The notes: generated by a model from the sequence alone, not told the origin. Shown: positions 1 through 9,934, counted from the first letter of the stretch. The stretch: DNA of 64,000 nt from Bacillus sp. UNC41MFS5 (GCF_000686805.1 NZ_KK366019.1:56280-120279); one strand, 5' to 3'. Made by a program: numbers and translations.

Positions 1-2
1 AA

Positions 3-2423
3 CAGACGATTCTGTATGCACCTACATGGAAAGGGACTAGTGTATCAAAGGCGAAAAATGATATGTTTCAAATCATTAGTGAAATGTCATATTTGAGGAA
101 AAAGGTAGGAAACGAGTATAACCTTTTGATCAAAGTTCATCCCTTTTTGTATAATCAAGCGAAGAAATTTAGTGAGATTAAAGATATCTTAATTCCGGAT
201 TTTGTAGATACCAACGAGCTGTTAAGTGTTGTAGATCTTTTAATCACCGATTACTCGAGTATCTTTTTTGATTACCTTGTAACAGATAAACCAATTTTAT
301 TCTATATTTGGGATTATGATGACTATCGAGAAGAAAGAGGTATGTATTTATCTGAGGATGAACTACCAGGACCTACGCTCTTTACTATTGAAGAAGTGGC
401 TGGCGCTGTTCAAGATATCAAGAAAATAAGTGATAGCTATCGACTTGTCTATCAGGCCGCAAAAAATAAATTCACAACACATGACGATGGAAAGGTAACT
501 GCTAGGATCGTCCAATACGTCTTTAATCAGGAAAAGGCTCAAGTCAATATCATTAATCAATTAGACCGGGAAAAAAAGAAAATCCTTATTTATCCGGGCG
601 GGTTGCATAACAATGGTATTACATCATCCTTTATCAATCTGGTCGACAATATAGACTATAGTAAGTTTGATGTTAGTATCTTCATGAAATCACCAAAATC
701 GAAAGAAGCCTTAAATAATATCGCAAAGGTAAATAAGAATGCTAGGTTCTTGTTTCGAAATGGATTAGAAGTACATAGTCTTTTCGAAGTGTATCGGGAT
801 AAATTTGTTCATAATCGAGGAGCACATAGTAAAGTGACCAAAAAACTATACCCGGAGAACGCCTACAAGCGGGAATACAACAGATTATCCGGTCGGGCAC
901 AATTTGATTATGCCATCGATTTTAGTGGTTACAGTCTGTATTGGGCAAAATATTTGCTTGCTTCCGATGCAAAGAAAAAAATCTGTTATATGCATAATGA
1001 CATCCGTTCGGATAGTGAAAAGGTCATTAATGGGCGTCGTCCTCATCGAATTAATTTAAGAGGCCTCTTTTCCGTCTATGATCGGTTTGACAAACTTGTA
1101 AGTGTGTCTCCAGCAACAATGGAGTTAAACAGAAGTAGTTTAGCGGAATTTGCCGAGGAATTTAAATTTGATTTCGTCATGAACTCGATTAATCCGGAAA
1201 AAATATTAAGATTAGGGAATAAAGAATCGACAGAGAGTATAACGAAATCGTTAATCAAAGAGGCGATCGCTGAAGACCAAATCATTACTAATACGGTCTT
1301 TAAAGCAAGGGCAATGATCACGAACCCGAAAAACGAGGTAATCTGGAACAGACCACCTGTCGTAAACGGAGCAGCTGAAATGGCACCAGCCACGAAATAT
1401 ATAAACGAGGAAGTCTCAATTTTACGCGAGGTACAAACAGAGTCCACGAATTATTATAAATTTAGTATCGATGACCGGATCGTAGGCTGGCTTGACCAAG
1501 GCTGTTTTGAACTGCTTCCAGATCGTGTCTTAGTACATACACCAGTGCAGAAATTAGCTATTATTTCTCATGGAAATGGACATGACATTTGGAGTATGCC
1601 GTATAATCTAGAAGGAACAGAGAAAGTAGCTTCTGGCAAGGATTATAAAGGTCGATTGGTTGATGTAGATGAGGAAGCAAGAACACACCAAGGGATTTAT
1701 AGCCGGCTTTCTATCAAAGGAACAATGATTGGCTGGATTGATTCGTCTGCATTGACGATTGTTCGAGAATATGATGGAAGGAAACAACTTCATTCCAAGA
1801 TCCATCCTTCGGTGTATAAAATGTTTCATTCGAAAAAATACAAAATAGTTGTTTCAAGTAAAATGGAAGAAAAACAGGAAACGATTGAAGAAACGGTGAT
1901 CCCCCAGCCGGTTGCAGAAAATTATAATTTCATTACGATGGGACGATTGTCACCAGAAAAAGGTCAGGATAATTTAATTAAGGCATTTCGTCAATTTCAG
2001 CAGAACTTCTCAAATTCAAAGTTGTATATTCTGGGGGAGGGTCCGTTAAGGAAAGACTTGGAGAATTTGATTGCGGAATTGGAGCTATCAGATTCTGTGT
2101 ACTTGATGGGCCAATTAGAGAATCCATTTATATTAATGAAGAAATGTGATTGTTTTGTTCTTTCCTCCCATTATGAGGGCCAGCCAATGGTGTTATTAGA
2201 GGCGATGACCCATGGGATGAAAATCATTGCGACTGATATTGTTGCGAATCGAAATGTATTGGAAAATGGACGGTATGGTTTATTAGTTGAAAATAGCATT
2301 GAAGGGCTTGAAAAAGGTCTCACTCAATTGGCGGGAAATGAGCTGGATATTAAACTTGATGAATTTATTCCAGAAGAATACAATAAAAAGGCAATGGCAT
2401 CGTTTTATCAAGTATTAGAGTGA
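3..2423 (+). CDS. TagF-like glycerophosphotransferase / GT4 glycosyltransferase fusion, 5'-truncated by window edge
   Basis: The frame is open to the first base, and the first residues (ILYAPTWKG) are a conserved internal motif of CDP-glycerol glycerophosphotransferases, so the gene starts outside the window. The motif LLITDYSSIFFDYL (about 237-280) and the RPILF-like and PGPTLF blocks belong to the same domain. From about 570 a second enzyme begins: a GT4 glycosyltransferase whose N-terminal half lies at about 590-1240 and whose donor-binding half (MGRLSPEKGQDNLIKAF, then the E-G-x-P-M block) lies at about 1930-2420. Between the halves, at about 1290-1780, sit two SH3-like GW-type units, each with an I/V-G-W-(I/L)-D signature. 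Inferred role: making and decorating a poly(glycerol-phosphate) teichoic acid at the membrane's inner face. The substrate is not readable from the sequence. Confidence 0.8.
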   Translation, partial: QTILYAPTWKGTSVSKAKNDMFQIISEMSYLRKKVGNEYNLLIKVHPFLYNQAKKFSEIKDILIPDFVDTNELLSVVDLLITDYSSIFFDYLVTDKPILFYIWDYDDYREERGMYLSEDELPGPTLFTIEEVAGAVQDIKKISDSYRLVYQAAKNKFTTHDDGKVTARIVQYVFNQEKAQVNIINQLDREKKKILIYPGGLHNNGITSSFINLVDNIDYSKFDVSIFMKSPKSKEALNNIAKVNKNARFLFRNGLEVHSLFEVYRDKFVHNRGAHSKVTKKLYPENAYKREYNRLSGRAQFDYAIDFSGYSLYWAKYLLASDAKKKICYMHNDIRSDSEKVINGRRPHRINLRGLFSVYDRFDKLVSVSPATMELNRSSLAEFAEEFKFDFVMNSINPEKILRLGNKESTESITKSLIKEAIAEDQIITNTVFKARAMITNPKNEVIWNRPPVVNGAAEMAPATKYINEEVSILREVQTESTNYYKFSIDDRIVGWLDQGCFELLPDRVLVHTPVQKLAIISHGNGHDIWSMPYNLEGTEKVASGKDYKGRLVDVDEEARTHQGIYSRLSIKGTMIGWIDSSALTIVREYDGRKQLHSKIHPSVYKMFHSKKYKIVVSSKMEEKQETIEETVIPQPVAENYNFITMGRLSPEKGQDNLIKAFRQFQQNFSNSKLYILGEGPLRKDLENLIAELELSDSVYLMGQLENPFILMKKCDCFVLSSHYEGQPMVLLEAMTHGMKIIATDIVANRNVLENGRYGLLVENSIEGLEKGLTQLAGNELDIKLDEFIPEEYNKKAMASFYQVLE

Positions 2424-2497
2424 TGCAGGAACGTTCTAAATCTAAATGATTAGTATGCTGCAAATGTAATTAGAATACGAAATAAGGAGACATAAAA

Positions 2498-3382
2498 ATG
2501 AGTAAAGTCAAAAAGGCGATTATTCCAGCAGCGGGATTGGGCACAAGGTTTTTACCTGCTACGAAAGCAATGCCAAAGGAAATGCTGCCAATCGTTGATA
2601 AACCAACGATTCAATATATTGTCGAAGAAGCAATCGAATCAGGAATTGAAGATATTATCATCGTAACAGGTAAAGGGAAGAGAGCAATCGAAGATCACTT
2701 TGACAGCGCATTTGAACTGGAAGAAAATTTAGCTCGTAAAGAGAAGTTCGAGCTCCTCGAAGAAGTTCGTAAGCCTGGTAATGTTGATATTCATTACATA
2801 AGACAAAAAGAACCTAGAGGGTTAGGGCATGCGATTTGGTGTGCGAGAAAGTTCATTGGCAATGAGCCATTTGCTGTGTTATTAGGGGATGATATTGTCC
2901 AAGCAAAAGTGCCTTCTTTGAAGCAGTTAATGAACATGTATGATAAAGTAGGTTCTTCCGTTATTGGGGTGCAGCCAGTTCCAATGGAAGAAACAAACCG
3001 CTACGGGATTATTGATCCGAGTCGGCAAGATGGACGCATGTATGAGGTGAGAAACTTTGTTGAAAAGCCCCCTGTCGAGTTAGCACCATCGAATCTTGCC
3101 ATTTTGGGAAGATATATTTTAACACCTGAGATTTTTGATCTCCTTGAAAATCAAGAAACGGGATCAGGCGGCGAAATCCAACTTACAGATGCGATTCAAC
3201 GCTTGAATGGCTTTCAAGATGTATTTGCCTATGACTTTGAAGGAATCCGCTATGACGTGGGTGAGAAATTTGGTTTCATTAAGACAACCATCGAAATGGC
3301 TTTAAGTAGAGAGGAACTAAGGGAGCAATTGCTTGAGTACTTAGTAAAGCTGGTTAATCAAGAAGTGAAAATGAATAAATAG
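2498..3382 (+). CDS. gtaB: UTP--glucose-1-phosphate uridylyltransferase
   Basis: This 294-residue protein makes UDP-glucose from UTP and glucose-1-phosphate; UDP-glucose is the donor for teichoic acid glucosylation and glycolipid anchors. The nucleotide-binding signature [19 protein letters not shown] is at residues 11-29, followed by [12 protein letters not shown] and the central LGDDIV metal site. Length and motifs are typical of the GalU/GtaB family. An AAGGAG box (2484-2489) precedes the ATG at 2498. It lies between two teichoic acid polymerase-type genes, which fits supply of UDP-glucose to that pathway. The symbol follows Bacillus usage and rests on family and context. Confidence 0.93.
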   Translation: MSKVKKAIIPAAGLGTRFLPATKAMPKEMLPIVDKPTIQYIVEEAIESGIEDIIIVTGKGKRAIEDHFDSAFELEENLARKEKFELLEEVRKPGNVDIHYIRQKEPRGLGHAIWCARKFIGNEPFAVLLGDDIVQAKVPSLKQLMNMYDKVGSSVIGVQPVPMEETNRYGIIDPSRQDGRMYEVRNFVEKPPVELAPSNLAILGRYILTPEIFDLLENQETGSGGEIQLTDAIQRLNGFQDVFAYDFEGIRYDVGEKFGFIKTTIEMALSREELREQLLEYLVKLVNQEVKMNK

Positions 3383-3392
3383 GTTTTTGAGT

Positions 3393-3440
3393 AAACACGA
3401 GGCTGCTTTGTATTGATGCAGCCCTTTCAGTGTTTCTTCT
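3393..3440 (+). terminator. Possible terminator after gtaB
   Basis: A two-part stem (AAACAC/GTGTTT outside, GGCTGC/GCAGCC inside) follows the gtaB stop, with a pyrimidine-rich but not pure T tail. It may be weak or allow read-through into the next gene. Confidence 0.45.
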
Positions 3441-3464
3441 ACAACGGTTAGGAGCGCGGTTTTA

Positions 3465-4640
3465 TTGGTATCATCCGTAAAAAAGTTAGTAATAGCAGGA
3501 TACAAATGGTTATTTCAGTTGGTTTCACTTTTCCCGCCTCAGAAAAAATTAATTATGTTTGAAAGCTTTCTTGGCAAGCAATACAGTTGTAATCCTCGGT
3601 CGATTTACGAATACCTTCATAAGTATCATCCTGAATATGAACTTATTTGGAGTGTCGATCCTCGGTTTGAAAAAGGCTTTATTGAAAAAGGAATTCCGTA
3701 TGCCCGACGGTTTTCGGTAAAATGGCTGTTTTTGATGGCGAGGGCGAGGTTTTGGGTTACTAATAGCAGGATGCCCCTGTGGATCCCGAAGCCCAAGCGG
3801 ACCATTTACTTGCAAACTTGGCATGGGACCCCCTTGAAAAAGCTGGCCCATGATATGAAAGAAGTGCTCATGGCTGGGACAACAACGGAGCAGTATAAGC
3901 AAGAATTTTATCTTGAATCACGGAACTGGGATTATTTAATTTCTCCTAATCGCTATTCAACAGAAATCTTTAAGCGTGCCTTTAAATTCGATAAAGAAAT
4001 GATTGAATCAGGTTATCCGAGAAATGATATCTTTTATAAACAGGGTCATGAAGAAATCGCCAAGGTATTCAAAAAGAAACATCAACTGCCTGAAGATAAA
4101 AGAGTGATTCTTTATGCGCCAACGTGGCGCGACAATCAATTTCATCAAGAAGGTAAATATAAGCTTGATTTGCAGTTGGATTTGGAAAAACTTAAGCAAG
4201 AACTCGGGGATGATTATATTATCATTCTCCGTATGCACTATCTAGTCGCTGAGAACTTTGACTTGGAGTCCTATAAAGGTTTCGCTTGGGATTTTTCCAA
4301 GCATGAGGACATCCAAGAATTATACTTGATTAGTGATTTACTGATTACGGATTATTCGTCTGTATTTTTTGATTATGCGAATCTAAAACGGCCAATGATA
4401 TTCTTTACCTACGATCTTGCAGAATATAAGGACGATATTAGGGGTTTTTACTTTAATTTTGAAGAAAAAGCCCCAGGACCGCTCGTCGAAACAACAGAAG
4501 AAGTGATAGCTGCTATTAAAGACCTAGTGAATACAACTGTTTCAAATGAACGGATGAATGATTTTTATCAACAGTTTTGTTACCTAGAAGATGGGAATGC
4601 GGCCGAAAGAGTGGTCAATGAAGTCATTTTAAAGAATTGA
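3465..4640 (+). CDS. CDP-glycerol glycerophosphotransferase family protein (TagB/TagF type)
   Basis: A 391-residue single-domain enzyme of the family that transfers glycerol-phosphate from CDP-glycerol to a teichoic acid primer or chain. Diagnostic blocks are QTWHGTPLKKLAHDM (about residues 119-133), VILYAPTWRDNQF, the LLITDYSSVFFDYA block (about residue 294) and FTYDLAEY. An amphipathic N-terminus (YKWLFQLVSLFPP) would associate with the membrane. The start is TTG at 3465, about 11 nt after TAGGAG; no ATG lies in a better position. TagB, TagF and related polymerases share these motifs, so the exact step (priming or extending) cannot be told. It lies downstream of gtaB, and a strong terminator follows. 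Confidence 0.85.
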   Translation: MVSSVKKLVIAGYKWLFQLVSLFPPQKKLIMFESFLGKQYSCNPRSIYEYLHKYHPEYELIWSVDPRFEKGFIEKGIPYARRFSVKWLFLMARARFWVTNSRMPLWIPKPKRTIYLQTWHGTPLKKLAHDMKEVLMAGTTTEQYKQEFYLESRNWDYLISPNRYSTEIFKRAFKFDKEMIESGYPRNDIFYKQGHEEIAKVFKKKHQLPEDKRVILYAPTWRDNQFHQEGKYKLDLQLDLEKLKQELGDDYIIILRMHYLVAENFDLESYKGFAWDFSKHEDIQELYLISDLLITDYSSVFFDYANLKRPMIFFTYDLAEYKDDIRGFYFNFEEKAPGPLVETTEEVIAAIKDLVNTTVSNERMNDFYQQFCYLEDGNAAERVVNEVILKN

Positions 4641-4655
4641 AAATAAACGAATCGA

Positions 4656-4687
4656 AAACACCCAAAGTTGGAATTTGGGTGTTTTTG
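4656..4687 (+). terminator. Rho-independent terminator
   Basis: A perfect 9-bp stem ACACCCAAA/TTTGGGTGT followed by TTTT, just after the stop at 4640. The remaining bases to 4961 hold no gene I can support. Confidence 0.85.
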
Positions 4688-4961
4688 TCATTTTACCTCA
4701 TTTGGGTCAGCGATTGATGACAAATTCTCCGAAGAATCCCCCTAGTCTATCTAAGGAAATATACCTATTTTTTCGGATTGCAACAAGTATTTATTGGAAT
4801 CTATTTAAAAACAAGAGGTTTTCAGCGATAATAGGAATTGATAACGTTATATTTTCCCAGTTTTAATGGAAAATGGAACATTCGTCAAAATTTGAGGTTT
4901 TTTTATATTTGTAGAAGAATGCATAAGTGCAGCATACGAAATCCGACAGGAAGGTGTGTCA

Positions 4962-7289
4962 ATGAGAAATATCGGGAAAGTTCTTCTCTTATCTACTAGT
5001 TTATTAGTGGGAGAAGTTGTCACCCCAGTTATTCCATCAAAAGTGCAGCTGGCATATGCCGCCAGCACCATAAAATTGGCTAATATTAGCTACCAAACGA
5101 CTAACAATGTTAATTTGCGAACGGGTCCTTCAACAAAATATAAAGCAATCTTTCTGGTCCCAAAATCAAAAACAATCACAGCCACGGAACAAAAAGGCAC
5201 CTGGGTAAAGGTTTCCTACCGATACACCCTGAAAGGGAAAAGAGTCGTCAAAACAGGTTGGGTTAGTGCCACCTATATCAAGAAAATTTCTACAGCACCA
5301 AAAACGGTTATATTTGCAAAAACAACGTACCAAACCACCGATAATGTCAACATCCGCTCAGGATCCAGTACAAAATATAAATCATTACATACAATTCCAA
5401 AGGGCAAGACAATCATAAGCGCGGAGAAAGTAACGGATTGGTATAAGGTGACCTATACGTATTCTATCAAAGGGAAAAATGCAACAACCACGGGATGGGT
5501 GAAGGGTACCTTTTTAAAGGAATACTATAAATATAGTGCGGTTGCCGGAGGCTATTATTTTCCAAAAAAGACAGTAAAACTTTACTCTACTCCTGATACA
5601 AAGAAAAGTGCTGTTTACAGCCTCGCAAGCGGCAATGGACTTTATTCTGCCTATCAAGCAGTGAATAGCCTCGGGCAGGTCTGGTATAGGGTATCTTACA
5701 ATGGAAAAACACTTTATGTTTATAGCGGAGATGTAAGCAAAGCTACGTTGACTTCCTTTGCGGCAGCGGACTATCAAGCCAAACTAGATACCTATTTGTA
5801 CGCATCCTATGGAAAAGCCTATACAAAACTAGTAAAAATTCCAAAACAAACGATCATTTCTTCTAAGCAAAGAATCGGAGATTGGTATAAAGTCACCTAT
5901 AACGGGAAATCCGTCTTTGTCTACAGCGGCGATTTTACGAAATATTCTAAGCCTGCCGAGACGCCCGGCACGGGAGGAACAGACAACGGTGAGATCAAAA
6001 ATCCTCCAACCGATACGATTACCGAGCAAGCCGTAGCTAAGACGACCTATGCGGTTACGGATCAATTAAATTTAAGACAAGCTGCAGCGACAACAGGTGC
6101 TGTTTTAACCGTGATTCCTAGAGGGTCAATCATAATTCCAACCAGCAAAACGTCTAATGGCTGGTATAAAGTCAGCTATGCAGGGAAAAGCGGCTATTTA
6201 TTTGGCACGTACTTGCAACAGGTAATAACCGGTGATCCAATGGGAAGCAGAGATACCTACCAGTTTATTGATTTAAGGACACCATCCCCAGTTAGTGCGG
6301 GTCAGATTAATAATTATATTGCTGGCTATGTTAAAAATACGGGGAAGTCGAGTATTTTGACGAATAAAGGACAGGTATTTATTGATGCTGGGGAAAAGTA
6401 TGGGGTCAATCCACTTTACTTGGCGGCCCATGCCATTCATGAAAGTGCGTATGGGACCTCCACCATATCGGTTACCAAAAACAACTTATTTGGCTTTGGT
6501 GCCTATGATGCAGCGCCATTTGTAGCTGCCTATCGGTTTGCAAGTGTAGAGTTGTGTATTGACTTTATTGCTCGTGAAATGAAATCTACGTACTTAAATC
6601 CTGCCAATTGGAAGTTTCAAGGGGCATATCTGGGTTTCAGTACCAAATCATTAACGAATGCAAGAATTGATGCTAGTAGTGCGGGCATGAACTTCTTTTA
6701 TGCTAGTGATCCGAATTGGGGAAAAGCAATTAGCCAGCATATGGAAAAGATCCTTTCCTATGATCAAGGCTATTATTCAAAGGCCGACGCCGATACCAAT
6801 GTCCCAGCGAGGCCGTCAATTCCTGCTGGCGGAGATATGTTTCCGGCCGATATCGTGGCCATTGCCACCATCCCGGCAGATAAACAAATCGTTCTTAATA
6901 GTAAAAAGGGCGTACATGATGCAGTAAAAACGATGAAAAAAGGAACCTCCTTTACTGTCCTGGAAAAAACCAATGACTTTTGGCTGAGGGTGAAGGTGGA
7001 CAATAAAGAATATTGGACCAATGATGTAGACTTTAGCAACTATAAAAACTACATATCTGTTCAAAATCTAGGGAGAGTGACAGTTTCAGAGTTAAATATC
7101 CGAACGGGTCCTTCAACATCCAATTCCTCGATAGGAAAGTTGCCGTTAAATGAGTATGTTTCCCTTGTCATGAAAGCAGATGGTACAGTAACGATGGATT
7201 CAACGAAATCATGGTATCAGGTGAAAACGGTTAATGGAAGCAAAGGCTGGGTTAGTGCGAATTACATTTATACGAAGGATTTAAAATAG
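4962..7289 (+). CDS. Secreted SH3b-repeat endo-beta-N-acetylglucosaminidase (GH73-like)
   Basis: A cell-wall hydrolase of about 775 residues. An N-terminal signal peptide ends near a VQLAYAAS cleavage region. Five SH3-like wall-binding units follow (about residues 30-420), the first, second and fifth with the NLRTGPSTKY-type bacterial SH3 signature and the third and fourth more divergent. A Ser/Pro/Gly linker then leads to a glucosaminidase domain (about 435-615) with the catalytic-Glu motif HAIHESAYGTS, then at least one more SH3b unit (LNIRTGPSTSN) near the C-terminus. ATG 4962 is preferred over in-frame GTG 4956 because AGGAAGG at 4948-4954 is about 7 nt from the ATG and only 1 nt from the GTG. 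It lies inside the teichoic acid locus, consistent with wall turnover. Confidence 0.88.
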   Translation: MRNIGKVLLLSTSLLVGEVVTPVIPSKVQLAYAASTIKLANISYQTTNNVNLRTGPSTKYKAIFLVPKSKTITATEQKGTWVKVSYRYTLKGKRVVKTGWVSATYIKKISTAPKTVIFAKTTYQTTDNVNIRSGSSTKYKSLHTIPKGKTIISAEKVTDWYKVTYTYSIKGKNATTTGWVKGTFLKEYYKYSAVAGGYYFPKKTVKLYSTPDTKKSAVYSLASGNGLYSAYQAVNSLGQVWYRVSYNGKTLYVYSGDVSKATLTSFAAADYQAKLDTYLYASYGKAYTKLVKIPKQTIISSKQRIGDWYKVTYNGKSVFVYSGDFTKYSKPAETPGTGGTDNGEIKNPPTDTITEQAVAKTTYAVTDQLNLRQAAATTGAVLTVIPRGSIIIPTSKTSNGWYKVSYAGKSGYLFGTYLQQVITGDPMGSRDTYQFIDLRTPSPVSAGQINNYIAGYVKNTGKSSILTNKGQVFIDAGEKYGVNPLYLAAHAIHESAYGTSTISVTKNNLFGFGAYDAAPFVAAYRFASVELCIDFIAREMKSTYLNPANWKFQGAYLGFSTKSLTNARIDASSAGMNFFYASDPNWGKAISQHMEKILSYDQGYYSKADADTNVPARPSIPAGGDMFPADIVAIATIPADKQIVLNSKKGVHDAVKTMKKGTSFTVLEKTNDFWLRVKVDNKEYWTNDVDFSNYKNYISVQNLGRVTVSELNIRTGPSTSNSSIGKLPLNEYVSLVMKADGTVTMDSTKSWYQVKTVNGSKGWVSANYIYTKDLK

Positions 7290-7291
7290 AG

Positions 7292-7331
7292 ATTTTGCTA
7301 TTTTTATAAAAGAGAAGATTAATAGCAAAAT
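7292..7331. repeat. 11-bp perfect inverted repeat
   Basis: ATTTTGCTATT and AATAGCAAAAT are separated by 18 nt between the glucosaminidase gene and its degenerate copy. No T tract follows, so it is not a standard terminator. The function is unknown. Confidence 0.5.
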
Positions 7332-7355
7332 GGAGAGAGAGAAGGTTTCTGGGCA

Positions 7356-8221
7356 TTGAAGAACATGGGGAAAGTCATGGTGTTATCCACCGGTTTATTA
7401 ATCGCTGGTTTAAGCAGCGGGGGGACCATCCCGCTCACACCCCTTAGTATGGAGCATGCGGATGCTGCCAGTCTTGTTCGAATTAGTAAAACATCGTTTC
7501 TAACAACAGCCAATCTAAGATTGCGTACAGGGGCCAGCACTAAATACAAATCCATTCTCACAATTCCTAAAGGAAAAGTTGTGTATGCCACCGAGAAAAA
7601 TGGGAGTTATTACAAAGTTTCCTATACGTACAAATCTAATGGTAAAAATACTACTAAAGTTGGGTGGATTAGCGGCAGCTATGTAAAGAATACAATTTAA
7701 ATACGAAAATAAGCGGGACCTATTATTTTACCAACAAAACAGCCAAGCTTTATACCAGTCCAAATACGAAGAAAAAAGCGACTGCCAGCCTTGCAAGTGC
7801 AAACCGATTGTACTCGACCCAAAAGGTAATCAACAGTATCGGTCAAACTTGGTACAGGGTAACCTATAAAGGAAAATCAGTGTACATATCTAGCGGGGAT
7901 GTCAGTAAATCTTCACCCGTAACAAGTACTAAAAAACCTTCCGTAATAACAACGGCAGGAACCACCTATCTCATTACAGGGGATGTGAATTTTCGGCAGG
8001 CGGGTGAAGGCACAAAAGTTTTAGCTGTGATTCCAAAAGGAACTACTGTGGTCTCGAAGGGAAAACAAAATGATGACTGGTATCAAGTTACCTACCAAGG
8101 AAAAACTGGATATGTTATAGTGTTTGGGGCTGACTTGTTCATCAAGTCAGCTTTTTCAAAAGACGTTTGTCTTTTTGATGGTATTTTGTTGGAAATTATT
8201 CAGTTCTTATTTGAATTTTAA
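7356..8221 (+). pseudogene. Frameshifted and truncated tandem copy of the SH3b/glucosaminidase gene
   Basis: The N-terminus (MKNMGKVMVLSTGLL) and first SH3b unit match the gene upstream. The frame opened by TTG 7356 stops at 7700. The neighbouring frame continues the homology without a break (KEYNLNTKISGTYYF aligns with KEYYKYSAVAGGYYF of the intact paralogue) and runs on to 8221. The simplest reading is loss of one A in the GTAAAG run near 7684-7687. Similarity ends near 8118, immediately before a terminator hairpin, so the glucosaminidase domain is missing. It is a decayed duplicate, or a base-call error in a gene that is truncated anyway. The last 35 codons lie over the terminator and are probably not meaningful. 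Confidence 0.8.
8129..8157 (+). terminator. Rho-independent terminator
   Basis: Stem GCTGACTT/AAGTCAGC with TTTTT, lying inside the nominal 3' end of the degenerate gene. Confidence 0.85.
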
Positions 8222-8239
8222 GTTTGATAGTCTTATAAT
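8211..8239 (+). promoter_or_regulatory. Sigma-A promoter of tagD
   Basis: TTGAAT (8211-8216), a 17-bp spacer and TATAAT (8234-8239), about 100 bp upstream of tagD. Confidence 0.75.
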
Positions 8240-8340
8240 GATTTGGTGAAGTCAACTACTTTGAAAATGAAAAATAATTTCTGATATTGAATAAATATTG
8301 CAGCATTTTCCGAATACTAATAGCAGGAGGAGTTACTCTT

Positions 8341-8739
8341 ATGAAAAAGGTGTTAACATATGGAACATTTGATTTATTACATTTTGGACATATAAATTTA
8401 CTTAGCCGTGCCAAAGACTTAGGAGATTATTTAGTTGTTGGTCTTTCCACAGATGAATTCAATAAAGGGAAAAACAAACAAGCCTACCACAGCTTTGAAA
8501 ACAGAAAGTTAATTTTAGAATCCATTCGTTTTGTGGATGAAGTGATTCCAGAAAATACTTGGGACCAAAAAATTCAAGATGTGATCAAACATGATATTGA
8601 TGTTTTTGTGATGGGTGATGATTGGAAAGGCAAATTTGACTTTCTAAAAGAATATTGCGAAGTGGTATACCTGCCAAGAACGATTGGGATCTCTACTTCA
8701 CAAATAAAAGAAGATTTAAATGCTGTCACAAATGGTTAG
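8341..8739 (+). CDS. tagD: Glycerol-3-phosphate cytidylyltransferase
   Basis: A 132-residue enzyme making CDP-glycerol from CTP and glycerol-3-phosphate, the building block for all glycerophosphotransferases of this locus. It has the nucleotidyltransferase signature TYGTFDLLHFGHINLL (HxGH) near the N-terminus and RTIGISTSQI near the C-terminus, with full-family length. ATG 8341 lies 6-7 nt after a strong GCAGGAGGAG box, so the longer in-frame start at 8287 is rejected. It has its own promoter at 8211-8239 and overlaps the next gene by 20 bp, suggesting translational coupling. Confidence 0.95.
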   Translation: MKKVLTYGTFDLLHFGHINLLSRAKDLGDYLVVGLSTDEFNKGKNKQAYHSFENRKLILESIRFVDEVIPENTWDQKIQDVIKHDIDVFVMGDDWKGKFDFLKEYCEVVYLPRTIGISTSQIKEDLNAVTNG

Positions 8740-9919
8740 GGAACTAGCCATTTGTTTTTATTTATTTGTCTTTAAATTCTTGTTTACTCTTTTTAATTTA
8801 TTGCCACTTCGAAACAAAACCACTTTTGTTGTCAGTTTTGGCGATAATAGCCAGTATGTGTTTGAAGAACTTCGTCGGCAAAGTATTCAAACCGAAGTAA
8901 TCTTTCTTTGTGAAAAAAAGGTGTTACATAAGTTTATAAATTATAATGAAGGAACTGCGTTGCCTTTTGTTGTAAGGAACTGGATAAGAGCGGTGTTCCA
9001 CTTAGCCACATCCCGCCATATTTTCGTAGATAATTATTTCGGCTTTTTAGCTGCGGCAACATTTAAAGACAAGGTCCAATGCATTCAGTTATGGCACGCA
9101 TCAGGAGCCATGAAAAAGTTTGGACTTGAAGATGAATCGATAAAAACTCGCACCGATGAAGCAAAACAGCGATTTCTACAGGTATACAGTAAATTTGATC
9201 AAGTTGTCGTCGGTTCGGATATCATGGCGGAAATTTTTATAAAATCCTTTCATCTTAAAAAGGAGAATATCTTACAGACCGGAATTCCAAGAACTGATTT
9301 TTATTTTAATCCTCATGCGAAACAAGAGGCAGTCAATTCGTTAATCTGTAAACATCCAGTATTAAAGAATAAAAAAATTATTTTATATGCTCCGACGTAT
9401 CGTGACAATGAATTGGGTCATTTTGAACTAGTACTTGATGTTGGAAAAATGGCACAGGAACTTGGAATTGATTATATTTTAATGTTGCGATTACACCCTG
9501 CAATAAATCATAATGTTGATTATTCAACACAATTTCCTGATTTTGTTGTTGACCTCTCTTCAAATCAATATGAAATTAATGATTTGCTTGTTGCGGCTGA
9601 TTATTTAATTACGGACTATTCTTCGATTCCATATGAGTTTTCTCTTTTACGAAAACCGATGATTTTTTTTACCTATGATTTAGAAAAATATAAACAGGAC
9701 CGCGGAGTCATGGCAGGATTTGAAGAAAATCTGCCAGGCCCGATGGTCAAGGACACAGATTCGATTATTGAATTAATTAAAAGCAACCGCTTTGACCTTA
9801 GCCTTGTCGAACTTTATGCAGAAAAATGGAATCAATACTCTAAGGGTATTTCAAGTCAAAAACTTGTGCAAACCATTTTTACTGAGGAGAGGTTTAAAGC
9901 CAAGAGTAAAGGGTATTAA
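8720..9919 (+). CDS. tagB: Teichoic acid glycerophosphotransferase, TagB-like
   Basis: A protein of about 399 residues carrying the CDP-glycerol glycerophosphotransferase blocks: QLWHASGAMKKFG, ILYAPTYRDNE, LLVAADYLITDYSSIPYEF and FFTYDLEKYK. A hydrophobic N-terminal stretch (ICFYLFVFKFLFTLF) fits membrane association. In Bacillus, TagB adds the first glycerol-phosphate to the GlcNAc-ManNAc lipid primer. The assignment as the primase rather than a polymerase rests on the tagD-tagB pairing and modest length. It starts inside tagD; ATG 8732 is an alternative start. A terminator at 9935-9970 ends the tagD-tagB unit. Confidence 0.82.
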   Translation: MLSQMVRELAICFYLFVFKFLFTLFNLLPLRNKTTFVVSFGDNSQYVFEELRRQSIQTEVIFLCEKKVLHKFINYNEGTALPFVVRNWIRAVFHLATSRHIFVDNYFGFLAAATFKDKVQCIQLWHASGAMKKFGLEDESIKTRTDEAKQRFLQVYSKFDQVVVGSDIMAEIFIKSFHLKKENILQTGIPRTDFYFNPHAKQEAVNSLICKHPVLKNKKIILYAPTYRDNELGHFELVLDVGKMAQELGIDYILMLRLHPAINHNVDYSTQFPDFVVDLSSNQYEINDLLVAADYLITDYSSIPYEFSLLRKPMIFFTYDLEKYKQDRGVMAGFEENLPGPMVKDTDSIIELIKSNRFDLSLVELYAEKWNQYSKGISSQKLVQTIFTEERFKAKSKGY

Positions 9920-9934
9920 TTAATAAAATATGAC

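Noticed and set aside
4675..4866. 63-codon frame between the glycerophosphotransferase and glucosaminidase genes
   Set aside because: It starts inside the terminator, has no ribosome site and shows no recognisable sequence.
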